10,445 bases of DNA, taken from positions 1 to 10,445 of the forward strand of contig JAFACY010000205.1 in NCBI GenBank assembly GCA_023425285.1. The letters are read 5' to 3'. The DNA comes from Bacillota bacterium (GTDB lineage: Bacteria > Bacillota > Clostridia > Tissierellales > Sedimentibacteraceae). The position numbers and the translations under genes were made by a program. Positions 1-7,507 of this stretch are shown here, piece after piece. Below the pieces are notes generated by a model. That model was not told where the DNA came from and did no database searches. It was given only the letters and a program-made list of their open reading frames with translations. Position 1 is the stretch's first letter. Every line of letters starts with the position of its first letter.

Positions 1-1457
1 GTGCATCTGGTTCCCAGATCAACAGGGTTTTTAGAAAAAATTGCTTCCTCCGCAAATTCATGTACGGTCATCTCCAGGGACTTGGCAAATGTTTCAATAA
101 ATGATCCGCAGCCTGATGAGCATGCCTCATTGAGCATGATGGAATCTATAACTCCGTCCTTTATAACCATGCTCTTCATGTCCTGACCGCCTATATCAAT
201 TATAAAGTCAACACCATTCAGGAAAAAGTCAGCAGCCTTGTAGTGTGCAACTGTTTCTATCTCACTGGTATCAACATTAAGAGCCGCCTTTATCAGGTGT
301 TCTCCATAACCGGTTACGGCAGTGGATGCAATCTTTATGCCCTCATGCAACTGAGAATAAAGCAGTTTGACCGCTCTGACGGCAGAATTTAACGGATTTC
401 CTTCATTGCTGGAATAATATGAATATAACAATTCACCCTTATCCGTAATCAGAGCAAGCTTGGTTGTCGTGGAGCCTGCGTCGATTCCAAGGAAAGCAGA
501 ACCGTTATAGTCCTTTATATCTTTCTTAACTGCGCTGTGTTGGTTGTGCCTCGAAAGGAATTTATTATATTCCTCTTCCGATTCAAATAAAGGCTCCAAA
601 TCCTTTTTTCTGTATTCAATTTTTGAATTGCTGATTGTATTGTTTATTCTGTCATAGAAATCACTGAAGCTTATTTCCTCAACTTCTTCCGACAACAAAG
701 CGGCGCCTATGGCCACATAATAATTTGCATCTTCGGGACATATGGCGTTTTTTTCATCAAGCTCCAATGTTACCTTAAATCTCTCCCTGAGCTCGGACAA
801 GAAAAACAAAGGTCCTCCTAAAAATGCAACATTACCCTTTATAGGTCTTCCCTGAGCCAGTCCGCTTATTGTCTGGTTTACAACTGCCTGAAATATAGAG
901 GCAGCTATATCCTCCTGCCTTGCCCCTTCGTTGAGAAGAGGCTGGATATCTGACTTTGCAAATACACCGCAGCGGGATGCTATGGGATATATTGTTTTGT
1001 GCAGCTTGGACAATTCGTTCAGACCGGCAGCATCTGTCTTCATCAGTACAGCCATCTGATCTATAAATGCTCCCGTACCTCCTGCGCATGAACCGTTCAT
1101 ACGCTGCTCCAGGTTTCCGGATAGATAAGTTATTTTAGCATCCTCACCACCCAGTTCTATAACTACATCAGTGTCGGGGATGTACTCTTCAATTGCTCTG
1201 GTAGATGCAGCGACCTCCTGAACAAATGTAATTCCCAGATATTTTGACACGTCAATAGCACCGGAGCCGGTAATGCTTATTTTTATCTGACTGTCCTTAA
1301 GTTTGTCGTGTGAGTTTTTGATAATTTCTGCAACGGTATTTCTTATATCTGAATAATGTCGTTCATATTGCTTATGAACTAAATTTCCTGAATTATCTAT
1401 TACCGCAATTTTTACTGTTGTGGAACCTATGTCAAGTCCTATCAGGTATTTTTTCAT
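1..1457 (-). CDS. Acyl-CoA dehydratase activase (BcrAD/BadFG, tandem ASKHA), N-terminal part, cut by left edge
   Basis: The reading frame is open on the minus strand from an ATG at 1457 to the window edge, giving 485 complete codons with no stop. A GGAGG site lies just before the start. Domain 1 opens with the ASKHA phosphate motif DIGSTTVK (residues 9-16) and carries NGSCAGGTGAF (C124) and SRCGVFAKSD (C163). These two cysteines, 39 residues apart, match the pair that binds the dimer-bridging [4Fe-4S] cluster in HgdC-type activators. A second ASKHA domain starts near residue 324 with GIDAGSTTTK and contains a further CSSGCGSF motif. Two ASKHA units in one chain indicate the long (about 1400-residue) COG1924/COG3580-type protein rather than the 260-residue stand-alone activator. 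The family couples ATP hydrolysis to low-potential electron transfer into 2-hydroxyacyl-CoA dehydratases or benzoyl-CoA reductases; most long members lack an assigned substrate, so none is given here. Confidence 0.9.
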   Translation of the reverse strand, partial: MKKYLIGLDIGSTTVKIAVIDNSGNLVHKQYERHYSDIRNTVAEIIKNSHDKLKDSQIKISITGSGAIDVSKYLGITFVQEVAASTRAIEEYIPDTDVVIELGGEDAKITYLSGNLEQRMNGSCAGGTGAFIDQMAVLMKTDAAGLNELSKLHKTIYPIASRCGVFAKSDIQPLLNEGARQEDIAASIFQAVVNQTISGLAQGRPIKGNVAFLGGPLFFLSELRERFKVTLELDEKNAICPEDANYYVAIGAALLSEEVEEISFSDFYDRINNTISNSKIEYRKKDLEPLFESEEEYNKFLSRHNQHSAVKKDIKDYNGSAFLGIDAGSTTTKLALITDKGELLYSYYSSNEGNPLNSAVRAVKLLYSQLHEGIKIASTAVTGYGEHLIKAALNVDTSEIETVAHYKAADFFLNGVDFIIDIGGQDMKSMVIKDGVIDSIMLNEACSSGCGSFIETFAKSLEMTVHEFAEEAIFSKNPVDLGTRC

Positions 1458-1529
1458 AATTCCTCCAAAGCTGTAAAGCTTTAAAAAAACCTATATTCTT
1501 TCATTTAATACATAACATAAATTGTATTT

Positions 1530-1557
1530 ATTATATCACTTTTAATCATAAAATCAA
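1530..1557 (-). promoter_or_regulatory. Sigma-A-type promoter for the activase gene
   Basis: Read on the minus strand, a TTGATT -35 box (1552-1557) and a perfect TATAAT -10 box (1530-1535) are separated by 16 bp. A TG one base before the -10 makes it an extended -10 promoter. It lies about 73 bp upstream of the activase ATG in the correct orientation. Confidence 0.65.
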
Positions 1558-1695
1558 CTTAAATAAATATTAAGAAACAGGCTGAATAAGTATCAGGCAA
1601 GTAAGTGCATTGAAGGAAAACAGGTGGAATTTATCGTAATATAGTATATTTTGCATCATGAAATGTGTACAACCATAAAATATATGGCATGAAAG

Positions 1696-1723
1696 CAGAC
1701 AAAAGCTAATAGTCTATTATAAC
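1696..1723 (+). promoter_or_regulatory. Candidate promoter of the liv operon
   Basis: CAGACA (1696-1701, four of six matches to TTGACA) and TATAAC (1718-1723, five of six) are spaced 16 bp apart. Transcription would start near 1730, at the edge of the palindrome at 1729-1757. An alternative, TTGCAT (1651-1656) with CATAAA (1674-1679) at 17 bp, is also possible, so the choice is uncertain. Confidence 0.35.
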
Positions 1724-1728
1724 TAATA

Positions 1729-1757
1729 ATGTCCACATTTCAAAGAGATGAGGACAT
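1729..1757. promoter_or_regulatory. 29-bp imperfect palindrome, possible operator or leader hairpin
   Basis: The arms ATGTCC-A-CATTTC (1729-1741) and GAGATG-A-GGACAT (1745-1757) are inverted repeats around an AAA centre. As RNA this is 12 pairs (one G-U) with one A-A mismatch. As DNA it is a two-fold symmetric site overlapping the predicted transcription start. No T-run follows, so it is not an intrinsic terminator. It ends 13 bases before the ribosome site of the binding-protein gene. Confidence 0.5.
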
Positions 1758-1781
1758 AGTCTTATTAATTGGGAGGAAGAA

Positions 1782-2948
1782 ATGAAAAAAAGAGTGTTAT
1801 GGATAGTCAGCGTATTATTGATTCTTGCGATGATGCTTACAGCTTGTGGCGGCTCAGGAACTTCTAAAACCGCAGATGACACAATTAAAATAGGTTGGAT
1901 AGGATCTCTTACAGGAGATCAGGCAGTATGGGGAACGTGTGAAAGCAATACAGTAAAAATGTTGATTGAGGAAGTAAACGCAAAGGGTGGAATATTAGGT
2001 AAGCAGGTTGAAGGCATATATTATGACACAAAGGGAGATGCCGCTGAAGCTGTAAATGCCGTAAAAAGACTGATTACTCAGGATGGAGTTGCTGCAATAA
2101 TAGGACCAAATGCAAGCGGTCAGGCAATTTCAATTTCTGCGGTTCTTGAACAATACAAGGTTCCGGATATTGCAACGGTTGCTACAAATCCAAAGGTTAC
2201 AGTGGGAGATGACGGAAAGGTCAAGCCGTATAATTTCAGAGTGTGCTTCATAGACCCGTACCAGGGAGCAGTTGCAGCAGGCTATGCTTATGACAAATTA
2301 GGACTGAAAAACGCTGCCGTACTGTATGATGTTGCAAGTGATTATTCACAAGGATTTACAGAGTTCTTTGAAAAAACATTTATGGAAAAGGGCGGTAAGA
2401 TAGTTGCAAAAGAAGGCTTCAAAGAGGGAGATGTGGACTTCAGACCACAGCTCAGTAAAATCAAGGATGCAAAGCCTGACGTAATATTGATGCCATACTA
2501 TTACAAAGAGGTTGCATTAAGTGCCAATCAGGCGCGAGATCTGGGAATAGACGCAACTCTTATAGGCGGTGACGGGTGGCCGTCTGAGCAGCTTATGGAA
2601 ATGGCTGCTAAGTCAATAGAGGGAAGCTATGTTGTAAACCATCTGGACTTTAATGATCCCGAGGTTAAACCACTGCAGGAAGCATATAAGGCAAAGTACA
2701 ATCTTCCTCTGGAATTAAACGGATACATGGCTCATGATGCATTTAAGTTGTTAGAAGCAGCAATCATTGATGCAAATTCCGCAGATCCGGGGAAAATAAC
2801 CGAATCCTTGACAAAGGTTACCGTACAGGGTGTTACCGGAACCATAAAAATAAGTGAAGAGGACCACAATCCTGTGGGAAAACAAGCTGCCATAGTTAAA
2901 ATTGAAAACGCAGACTACATATTCCAGGAAAAGTACGGTTTACAGTAG
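1782..2948 (+). CDS. livJ: Branched-chain amino acid-type ABC transporter substrate-binding lipoprotein
   Basis: This 388-residue protein captures the substrate outside the membrane and delivers it to the LivHM channel. The N-terminus is a lipoprotein signal: basic MKKR, a hydrophobic core, then the lipobox L19-T20-A21-C22, with a Gly/Ser-rich linker after the cysteine. The mature part starts with IKIGWIGSLTGDQAVWG and continues with NAKGGILGKQVE, the usual opening of the periplasmic-binding-fold type I (LivJ/LivK, Peripla_BP_6) family; GPNASGQA falls in the ligand-cleft region. Length is normal. The start has GGGAGG (1771-1776) at good spacing. It is the first gene of a five-gene importer operon. 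Leu/Ile/Val is the default ligand of the family, but related proteins bind amides, urea or aromatic compounds, so the specificity is not proven. Confidence 0.93.
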   Translation: MKKRVLWIVSVLLILAMMLTACGGSGTSKTADDTIKIGWIGSLTGDQAVWGTCESNTVKMLIEEVNAKGGILGKQVEGIYYDTKGDAAEAVNAVKRLITQDGVAAIIGPNASGQAISISAVLEQYKVPDIATVATNPKVTVGDDGKVKPYNFRVCFIDPYQGAVAAGYAYDKLGLKNAAVLYDVASDYSQGFTEFFEKTFMEKGGKIVAKEGFKEGDVDFRPQLSKIKDAKPDVILMPYYYKEVALSANQARDLGIDATLIGGDGWPSEQLMEMAAKSIEGSYVVNHLDFNDPEVKPLQEAYKAKYNLPLELNGYMAHDAFKLLEAAIIDANSADPGKITESLTKVTVQGVTGTIKISEEDHNPVGKQAAIVKIENADYIFQEKYGLQ

Positions 2949-2966
2949 TAATTAGTGTTACTCAAC

Positions 2967-2985
2967 GGCGGGCTAAGCCCGCCTT
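2967..2985 (+). terminator. Strong hairpin between binding-protein and permease genes (attenuator or mRNA-stability hairpin)
   Basis: GGCGGGC (2967-2973) and GCCCGCC (2977-2983) form a perfect 7-bp GC stem closed by a TAA loop, followed by the short, interrupted U tract TTATCTT. It lies 18 bases after the binding-protein stop codon and 37 before the livH start. Because the U tract is poor it should terminate only partly or protect the upstream mRNA 3' end, letting the binding protein be made in excess over the membrane parts. That effect is inferred. Confidence 0.65.
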
Positions 2986-3006
2986 ATCTTGATATTAGAG
3001 TCTTGC

Positions 3007-3014
3007 AAAGGAGG
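3007..3014 (+). promoter_or_regulatory. Ribosome binding site that fixes the livH start
   Basis: AAAGGAGG lies six bases before the ATG at 3021. The same frame is open back to a GTG at 2955, but that codon has no ribosome site and the extra 22 residues would be read through the GC hairpin, so 3021 is the start. Confidence 0.85.
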
Positions 3015-3020
3015 AAACAA

Positions 3021-3905
3021 ATGAATGAATTGTTTTTACAGCAGGTTATAAACGGACTATCCATAGGAAGTGTTTATGCTTTAATGGCAGTAGGATATTC
3101 CTTGGTATACAGCATAATGAACTTTTCAAACTTTGCTCATGGCGGAGTAATCATGATAGGGGCATACATAGGATACTTCAGTCTGACTTTTTTTAAGGTG
3201 CCGTTTTTTGCAGCATTTATGTTATCTGCATTCGGTTCGGGGATTCTTGCTGTAGTAATGGAGAAAATTGTGTACAGACCATTGAGAAAAAGAAATGCTC
3301 CTTTTCTTTATTTCATTATATCCGCCATGGGAGCTTCAATATTTTTAGAAAATGTAGTAATTGCTTCACCCATAGGACCGACCTTCAGGTCATATCCGGC
3401 AATCTTTTCATCTGAGCCCATCATGATGGGAAATGTTGCTTTGGGCAGGATTGATTTATTGATGTTTGTAATATCCGCCATAAGCCTGATGGTACTGGTG
3501 TATATCATTGAGAAAACAAAAATAGGACTTTCCATACGGGCCACATCCTACAGCATAAAAGGAAGTACGTTGATGGGTGTAAATGTAGACAAGGTTATTT
3601 TCGTTATATTTGCCTTGGGAGGACTTCTGGCAGGTCTTGCAGGTATGCTTTTTGGAATGAGATACACGGTGTATCCGCAGATAGGAAACATAACCACCAA
3701 ATCATTCATAGCTGCTGTTTTTGGAGGACTTGGAAGCCTGCAGGGTGCCGTCATCGGTTCAGTTCTCCTGGGTCTTATCGAAACAATGGTATCAGGATAC
3801 TTTTCATCCCAGTACAGAGATTTGATAGCTTTCGCACTTTTAATATTTGTTCTTGTGGTTAAGCCTACCGGATTGATGGGCAAGGCAACGGAAGATAAGG
3901 CATAG
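3021..3905 (+). CDS. livH: Branched-chain amino acid-type ABC transporter permease LivH
   Basis: This 294-residue integral membrane protein is one half of the importer channel. It is hydrophobic throughout, with about eight predicted helices. The family signature NFAHG (residues 37-41) followed by GAY (47-49) lies near the N-terminus. The conserved cytoplasmic segment FIAAVFGGLGS followed by AVIG, which contacts the ATPases, lies near the C-terminus. This matches LivH of the BPD_transp_2 family, and its length is typical. The ATG at 3021 is preferred over the upstream GTG because AAAGGAGG sits just before it. The stop codon (3903-3905) overlaps the ribosome site of livM, showing tight translational linkage. 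Confidence 0.93.
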   Translation: MNELFLQQVINGLSIGSVYALMAVGYSLVYSIMNFSNFAHGGVIMIGAYIGYFSLTFFKVPFFAAFMLSAFGSGILAVVMEKIVYRPLRKRNAPFLYFIISAMGASIFLENVVIASPIGPTFRSYPAIFSSEPIMMGNVALGRIDLLMFVISAISLMVLVYIIEKTKIGLSIRATSYSIKGSTLMGVNVDKVIFVIFALGGLLAGLAGMLFGMRYTVYPQIGNITTKSFIAAVFGGLGSLQGAVIGSVLLGLIETMVSGYFSSQYRDLIAFALLIFVLVVKPTGLMGKATEDKA

Positions 3906-3914
3906 GAGGCAGTT

Positions 3915-4841
3915 ATGAGTTGGGATTATGTATCGGGTATATTAATATTATCAGGCATAAACTTAATGACGGTCCTCGGGTTGTCTCTTTTGACGGGATT
4001 TACCGGATTGTTTTCATTCGGACATGCAGGCTTTATGGCAATAGGAGCATACGTTGCAGCTTCGATAACTATGAGAGCAAATATTGCGTCTATGTCAGGT
4101 CCCGTATCATGGCTTGTATTTATGGCGGCGCTGCTTGCAGGCGGTATTGCAGCAATGGTGGTGAGCTTTTTAATTGGTGCTCTTACATTAAATCTCAAGG
4201 GAGATTATTTTTGTATTGCAACATTAGGCTTTGGTGAAGCAACAAGACTGATACTGGATAATGTGCAGTATTTCGGAGGAGCAAGAGGTCTTTCAGGCAT
4301 CACAACTAACGGTACATCAACTTTGATCAATGTGATTATTATAAATGTAATTGCAGTCTTTGTGCTTGTATGCATCATTAAATCGAGACACGGAAGGAAC
4401 ATGGTGGCAATCAGAGAGGAAGAGCTTGCCGCACAAACTATAGGAGTAAATGTTTTTAAGTATAAAATGACCGCCCTTGCTATAAGTGCATTGTATGCAG
4501 GGATAGCAGGAGGGCTGCTGGCACATTACCTTGGATATATTCAACCTGTCATGTTTAAAATGGTCAAATCAACGGAGCTTACTATAATTGTAATATTCGG
4601 CGGATTGGGCAGCGTGTCTGGAAGTGTGATCGGAACTATACTGCTCACATTCCTTCCGGAAATTTTAAGAAGCTTCTATAACTGGAGGCTGGTAATTTAC
4701 GGTGCGGCAGTTATATTGATTATGATTACAAGACCTCAGGGATTGATGGGCGGAAAGGAATTCAGTATAAAATCCGTCATGATATTTATAGATTTTATTA
4801 AACAAAAAATAAGGAACAACAAAGAGGAGGTTAAATTATGA
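3915..4841 (+). CDS. livM: Branched-chain amino acid-type ABC transporter permease LivM
   Basis: This 308-residue integral membrane protein forms the second half of the channel. SFGHAGFMAIGAY (residues 34-46) is the LivM counterpart of the LivH NFAHG signature, and a GGLGSVSG segment around residues 220-247 is the ATPase-facing loop. The C-terminus (RPQGLMGGKEF, then a basic tail) is typical of the family. The gene starts 9 bases after the livH stop with GGAGG at 3905-3909. Its TGA overlaps the livG ATG by 4 bp (ATGA), so translation of the two is probably coupled. It lacks the long N-terminal extension of enterobacterial LivM, as is usual in Firmicutes. Confidence 0.93.
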   Translation: MSWDYVSGILILSGINLMTVLGLSLLTGFTGLFSFGHAGFMAIGAYVAASITMRANIASMSGPVSWLVFMAALLAGGIAAMVVSFLIGALTLNLKGDYFCIATLGFGEATRLILDNVQYFGGARGLSGITTNGTSTLINVIIINVIAVFVLVCIIKSRHGRNMVAIREEELAAQTIGVNVFKYKMTALAISALYAGIAGGLLAHYLGYIQPVMFKMVKSTELTIIVIFGGLGSVSGSVIGTILLTFLPEILRSFYNWRLVIYGAAVILIMITRPQGLMGGKEFSIKSVMIFIDFIKQKIRNNKEEVKL

Positions 4842-5611
4842 GTGTGCTTTCTCTTAACAATGTAACAAAAAAATTCGGAGGTCTCACCGCCGTTGACAAT
4901 GTGAGCTTCAATGTGGAGCAGGGAGAGATTTTTGGACTGATAGGTCCCAACGGTGCGGGGAAAACAACCATATTTAATTTAATTACAGCCATATACTCAA
5001 TAACGGACGGAGTAATTTATTTTAATGATAAGAAGCTTCACAGAAAAAAGCCTTATGACATAGCTAATATGGGCATAACGAGAACCTTTCAGAATATAAG
5101 ATTGTTTAAAAAGCTTACGGCATACGAAAATGTACTGACAGCATGTCATAAATCCGCCGATTATAATTTATTCAATTCAGTAATAAGAATAGGAAAATTC
5201 AAGCTGCAGGAAAAAGTGTTAAAACAGAAAACCGACGAGCTGTTGGAGCTGATGGGATTGTGGGATTATAGGGATGTAGTATCATCCAACCTGCCCTATG
5301 GGCTCCAAAGGAAGCTTGAGATAGCCAGAGCGCTTGCATCAGATCCTGAATTGCTGCTGCTTGATGAGCCTGCGGCAGGGATGAATCCCGAAGAAACCAT
5401 ACAGCTTATGGAGTTAATAAAGGAAATAAGAGACAAATTTAATTTAACAGTATTGATTATAGAGCATCACATGGATTTGATAATGGGTGTCTGTGACAGA
5501 ATCTTTGTGCTAAATTTCGGTATTCCCCTTGCCCTGGGAACACCAAAGGAAATTCAGGAAAACAAAAAGGTCGTTGAAGCCTACTTAGGCAAAGAGGAGA
5601 ATATATGCTGA
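4838..5611 (+). CDS. livG: Branched-chain amino acid-type ABC transporter ATP-binding protein LivG
   Basis: This 257-residue cytoplasmic ATPase powers the importer as a partner of LivF. All nucleotide-binding motifs are present: Walker A GPNGAGKTT (residues 36-44), Q-loop Gln85 in RTFQNIRLF, signature LPYGLQRKLEIARAL (152-166), Walker B LLLLDEP (172-178) and switch His210 in IIEHHMD. The signature reads LPYGLQR where LSYGxQR is commoner in the family, a minor variant. The C-terminal segment ending in VVEAYLG is characteristic of LivG. It overlaps livM by 4 bp and livF by 7 bp, so all four core components are translationally linked. Confidence 0.94.
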   Translation: MSVLSLNNVTKKFGGLTAVDNVSFNVEQGEIFGLIGPNGAGKTTIFNLITAIYSITDGVIYFNDKKLHRKKPYDIANMGITRTFQNIRLFKKLTAYENVLTACHKSADYNLFNSVIRIGKFKLQEKVLKQKTDELLELMGLWDYRDVVSSNLPYGLQRKLEIARALASDPELLLLDEPAAGMNPEETIQLMELIKEIRDKFNLTVLIIEHHMDLIMGVCDRIFVLNFGIPLALGTPKEIQENKKVVEAYLGKEENIC

Positions 5612-6330
5612 AGGTTAATAATTTAAATGTATTTTACGGAGGAATTCATGCTTTGAGAGGAGTATCCCTGAATGTTGAACAAGGGCAGACAGTTTCAATA
5701 ATAGGTTCAAACGGGGCAGGTAAATCCACATTGATAAACTCCATAAGCGGTATAGTCAAATACAAGGAAGGCGAAATACTGTATAAGGGGGAAAAGCTTC
5801 CCAAGCATGCTCATAAAATAGTAAAGTCGGGCATATGTCAGGTTCCTGAGGGAAGAATAATATTTGCCAATCTGACTGTCATGGAAAATCTACGGATGGG
5901 GTCCTTTCTCAGAAATGACAGAGACGGAATAAACAAGGATCTAAACAGAATATTTGAGCTTTTCCCAATATTGAAGGAAAGAGAACAGCAATTGGCAGGG
6001 ACACTTTCCGGAGGAGAGCAGCAAATGCTTGCTATGGGGAGGGGTCTGATGTCAGATCCGGATTTAATATTGCTTGATGAGCCGTCTCTTGGGCTTGCTC
6101 CTTTATTGATAAACACAATATTTGATATAATCCTTGAAATAAAAAACATGGGCAAGACTATATTATTAGTTGAACAAAATGCTTTTAAGGCGCTGTCCAT
6201 AGCCGATTATGCCTATGTGCTTGAGCAGGGAGCCATAACTATGGAGGGTAATGCCGGTGAGCTCATAAAAAATGAAAAAATAGAGGAAGCGTATCTTGGG
6301 AAGAAAAACGTTGATTTTATTTCCGTATGA
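5605..6330 (+). CDS. livF: Branched-chain amino acid-type ABC transporter ATP-binding protein LivF
   Basis: This 241-residue second ATPase of the importer pairs with LivG. Motifs are Walker A GSNGAGKST (residues 34-42), Q-loop Gln79 in QVPEGR, the canonical signature LSGGEQQ (134-140) and Walker B LILLDEP (154-160). The switch position is Gln191 (LVEQN) rather than His, which is normal for LivF. QVPEGRIIF and SLGLAP are typical of LivF and separate it from LivG. The ATG lies inside the end of livG with GAGGAGA five bases or so upstream. It is the last transporter gene; the next gene follows 37 bp later with no terminator between. Confidence 0.94.
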   Translation: MLKVNNLNVFYGGIHALRGVSLNVEQGQTVSIIGSNGAGKSTLINSISGIVKYKEGEILYKGEKLPKHAHKIVKSGICQVPEGRIIFANLTVMENLRMGSFLRNDRDGINKDLNRIFELFPILKEREQQLAGTLSGGEQQMLAMGRGLMSDPDLILLDEPSLGLAPLLINTIFDIILEIKNMGKTILLVEQNAFKALSIADYAYVLEQGAITMEGNAGELIKNEKIEEAYLGKKNVDFISV

Positions 6331-6367
6331 GGTTATTATATAGTTAAAAATTGAAAGGAAGGTTGTT

Positions 6368-7045
6368 ATGAAGCTCACCTATTTAGGACATGCAGCCGTA
6401 ATGATTGAAGAAGGAAATTTTAAAGGTATCATCGATCCGTTCATATCAGGTAATCCGTCAGCCAGGTCAGGACCGGACGAATTGTCAGATGTCACTCACA
6501 TCTTTGTAACCCACGGACATGGCGATCACATAGGAGACACCGTCAATATAGCCCAAAGAAGCGGGGCACTGGTTATAGCCAATGCTGAAATATGTTCGTA
6601 TCTCGGTAAATTTAACGTAAGAACACACGCCATGCACATAGGGGGCCGGACAAAATTTGATTTCGGCATCGTAAAAATGACAAATGCACTGCACGGTTCA
6701 GGTATATCTGACGGGGGCAACATGATATACGGAGGCAATCCCGGCGGCTTTATAATAAATATAGACGGTAAAAAGGTGTATCATGCCGGAGATACGGGCT
6801 TGACACTTGACATGAAGCTTCTGGAGGATGAAAATATAGATGTTGCGTTTCTGCCCATAGGCGGCAACTACACAATGGATATTGACGATGCAGTTAAGGC
6901 GGTGGATTTTATCAAGCCGAAAACGGTTGTTCCATTTCATTATGATACGTTTGATATAATTAAGGCTGACCCTGAAGAATTTAAAAATAAGGTAAAATCA
7001 TCCAATGTAAAAATATTAATTTCAAATGAAAGTGTTTTCCTTTAG
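6368..7045 (+). CDS. UPF0173 family metallo-beta-lactamase-fold metal-dependent hydrolase
   Basis: This 225-residue cytoplasmic protein belongs to the UPF0173 (YtkL-like) metallo-beta-lactamase-fold family. Its likely metal ligands are all visible: the motif HGHGDH (H49, H51, D53, H54), H109 in NALHGSG, H139 and D142 in VYHAGDTG, and H191 in PFHYDTF. The opening MKLTYLGHA and IDPFISGNP are also family hallmarks. Length is normal. Neither the substrate nor the physiological role is established for the family, so none is assigned. It has its own AGGAAGG site and lies 37 bp after livF with no visible promoter or terminator, so it is probably the last gene of the liv transcript; a functional link to transport is not shown. 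Confidence 0.9.
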   Translation: MKLTYLGHAAVMIEEGNFKGIIDPFISGNPSARSGPDELSDVTHIFVTHGHGDHIGDTVNIAQRSGALVIANAEICSYLGKFNVRTHAMHIGGRTKFDFGIVKMTNALHGSGISDGGNMIYGGNPGGFIINIDGKKVYHAGDTGLTLDMKLLEDENIDVAFLPIGGNYTMDIDDAVKAVDFIKPKTVVPFHYDTFDIIKADPEEFKNKVKSSNVKILISNESVFL

Positions 7046-7064
7046 AAAATGTTGCTTGCATGTA

Positions 7065-7093
7065 TTGAATTGAAAAAATCATTATGATATAAT
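7065..7093 (+). promoter_or_regulatory. Extended -10 promoter for the P-II-like gene
   Basis: TTGAAT (7065-7070) and a perfect TATAAT (7088-7093) are 17 bp apart, with TG one base before the -10 box. Transcription would start near 7100, leaving a leader of about 45 bases. This makes the P-II-like gene independent of the upstream liv transcript. Confidence 0.75.
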
Positions 7094-7145
7094 AAAAATA
7101 ATAAGATAAAGGAAACAAAGATAAAATGGGAGGTTTTACCCTTTA

Positions 7146-7496
7146 ATGTTTGCATTATTTTTAATTTTAAACGACATATCCAAATTAGATAATATACATG
7201 AGGTTTTCTATCAGGAGGAAATAGGCGCTACCACCATTGACAGCCAGGGCATGGGTAAGGTGCTTTTAGACCACAATATAAACATCCCCATGCTTGATAA
7301 TGTAAGAAAGCTTATAGACGGCAGAAAACCATACAACAAGATGATAATAAGCATCATTAAAGAGAGAGAAATGCTCGATGATGTGGTAGAAAAAATCAGG
7401 GAAGAGCTGGATTATTTTAATGAACCAGGCGTGGGATTCATGTTCGTTATGCCTGTGATAGAAGTATACGGTTCAAATGCCGATGATTTGAAATAA
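7146..7496 (+). CDS. P-II-like small regulatory protein (GlnB-superfamily), function unassigned
   Basis: This 116-residue soluble protein resembles the compact P-II-like proteins of clostridia. It opens with a beta strand (MFALFLILND), then an IGATTIDSQGMGK segment like the strand-turn after the first helix of GlnB. NKMIISIIKER follows as the second ferredoxin-like strand, and the end is GVGFMFVMPVIEVYG. The length is close to classical P-II (112 residues), but I cannot identify the uridylylated Tyr of the T-loop, so it is probably not a standard GlnB/GlnK. No amtB or glnA lies nearby. GGGAGG is unusually far (12 bases) from the ATG, and no closer in-frame start exists. It is flanked by its own promoter and terminator. 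The superfamily assignment rests on pattern recognition only. Confidence 0.65.
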   Translation: MFALFLILNDISKLDNIHEVFYQEEIGATTIDSQGMGKVLLDHNINIPMLDNVRKLIDGRKPYNKMIISIIKEREMLDDVVEKIREELDYFNEPGVGFMFVMPVIEVYGSNADDLK

Positions 7497-7507
7497 GAAT
7501 GTAAATG

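Larger units (their letters stand above)
1458..1781. other. Divergent intergenic region between activase and liv operon
   Basis: This 324-bp stretch has no credible ORF. It holds the minus-strand activase promoter (1530-1557), a weaker plus-strand promoter candidate (1696-1723), a palindrome (1729-1757) and the GGGAGG ribosome site of the binding-protein gene (1771-1776). No T-box, attenuator peptide or recognised riboswitch was seen. The divergent arrangement would allow one regulator to act on both genes, which is an inference. Confidence 0.6.

Noticed and set aside
1..186. Short plus-strand ORF at the left edge, and the minus-strand ORF at 832-1089
   Set aside because: Both lie in other frames of the activase coding region, which has clear conserved motifs in its own frame.
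1465..1490. AAAGC/GCTTT inverted repeat in the activase leader
   Set aside because: It is only five base pairs in AT-rich sequence and is expected by chance.
1561..1781. T-box or CodY box controlling the liv operon
   Set aside because: No T-box core sequence or terminator/antiterminator pair is visible, and no convincing AATTTTCWGAAAATT-like site was found.
2955..3020. Longer livH beginning at a GTG at 2955
   Set aside because: The GTG lacks a ribosome site, the extra residues are translated from a GC hairpin, and AAAGGAGG precedes the ATG at 3021, where homology to LivH begins.
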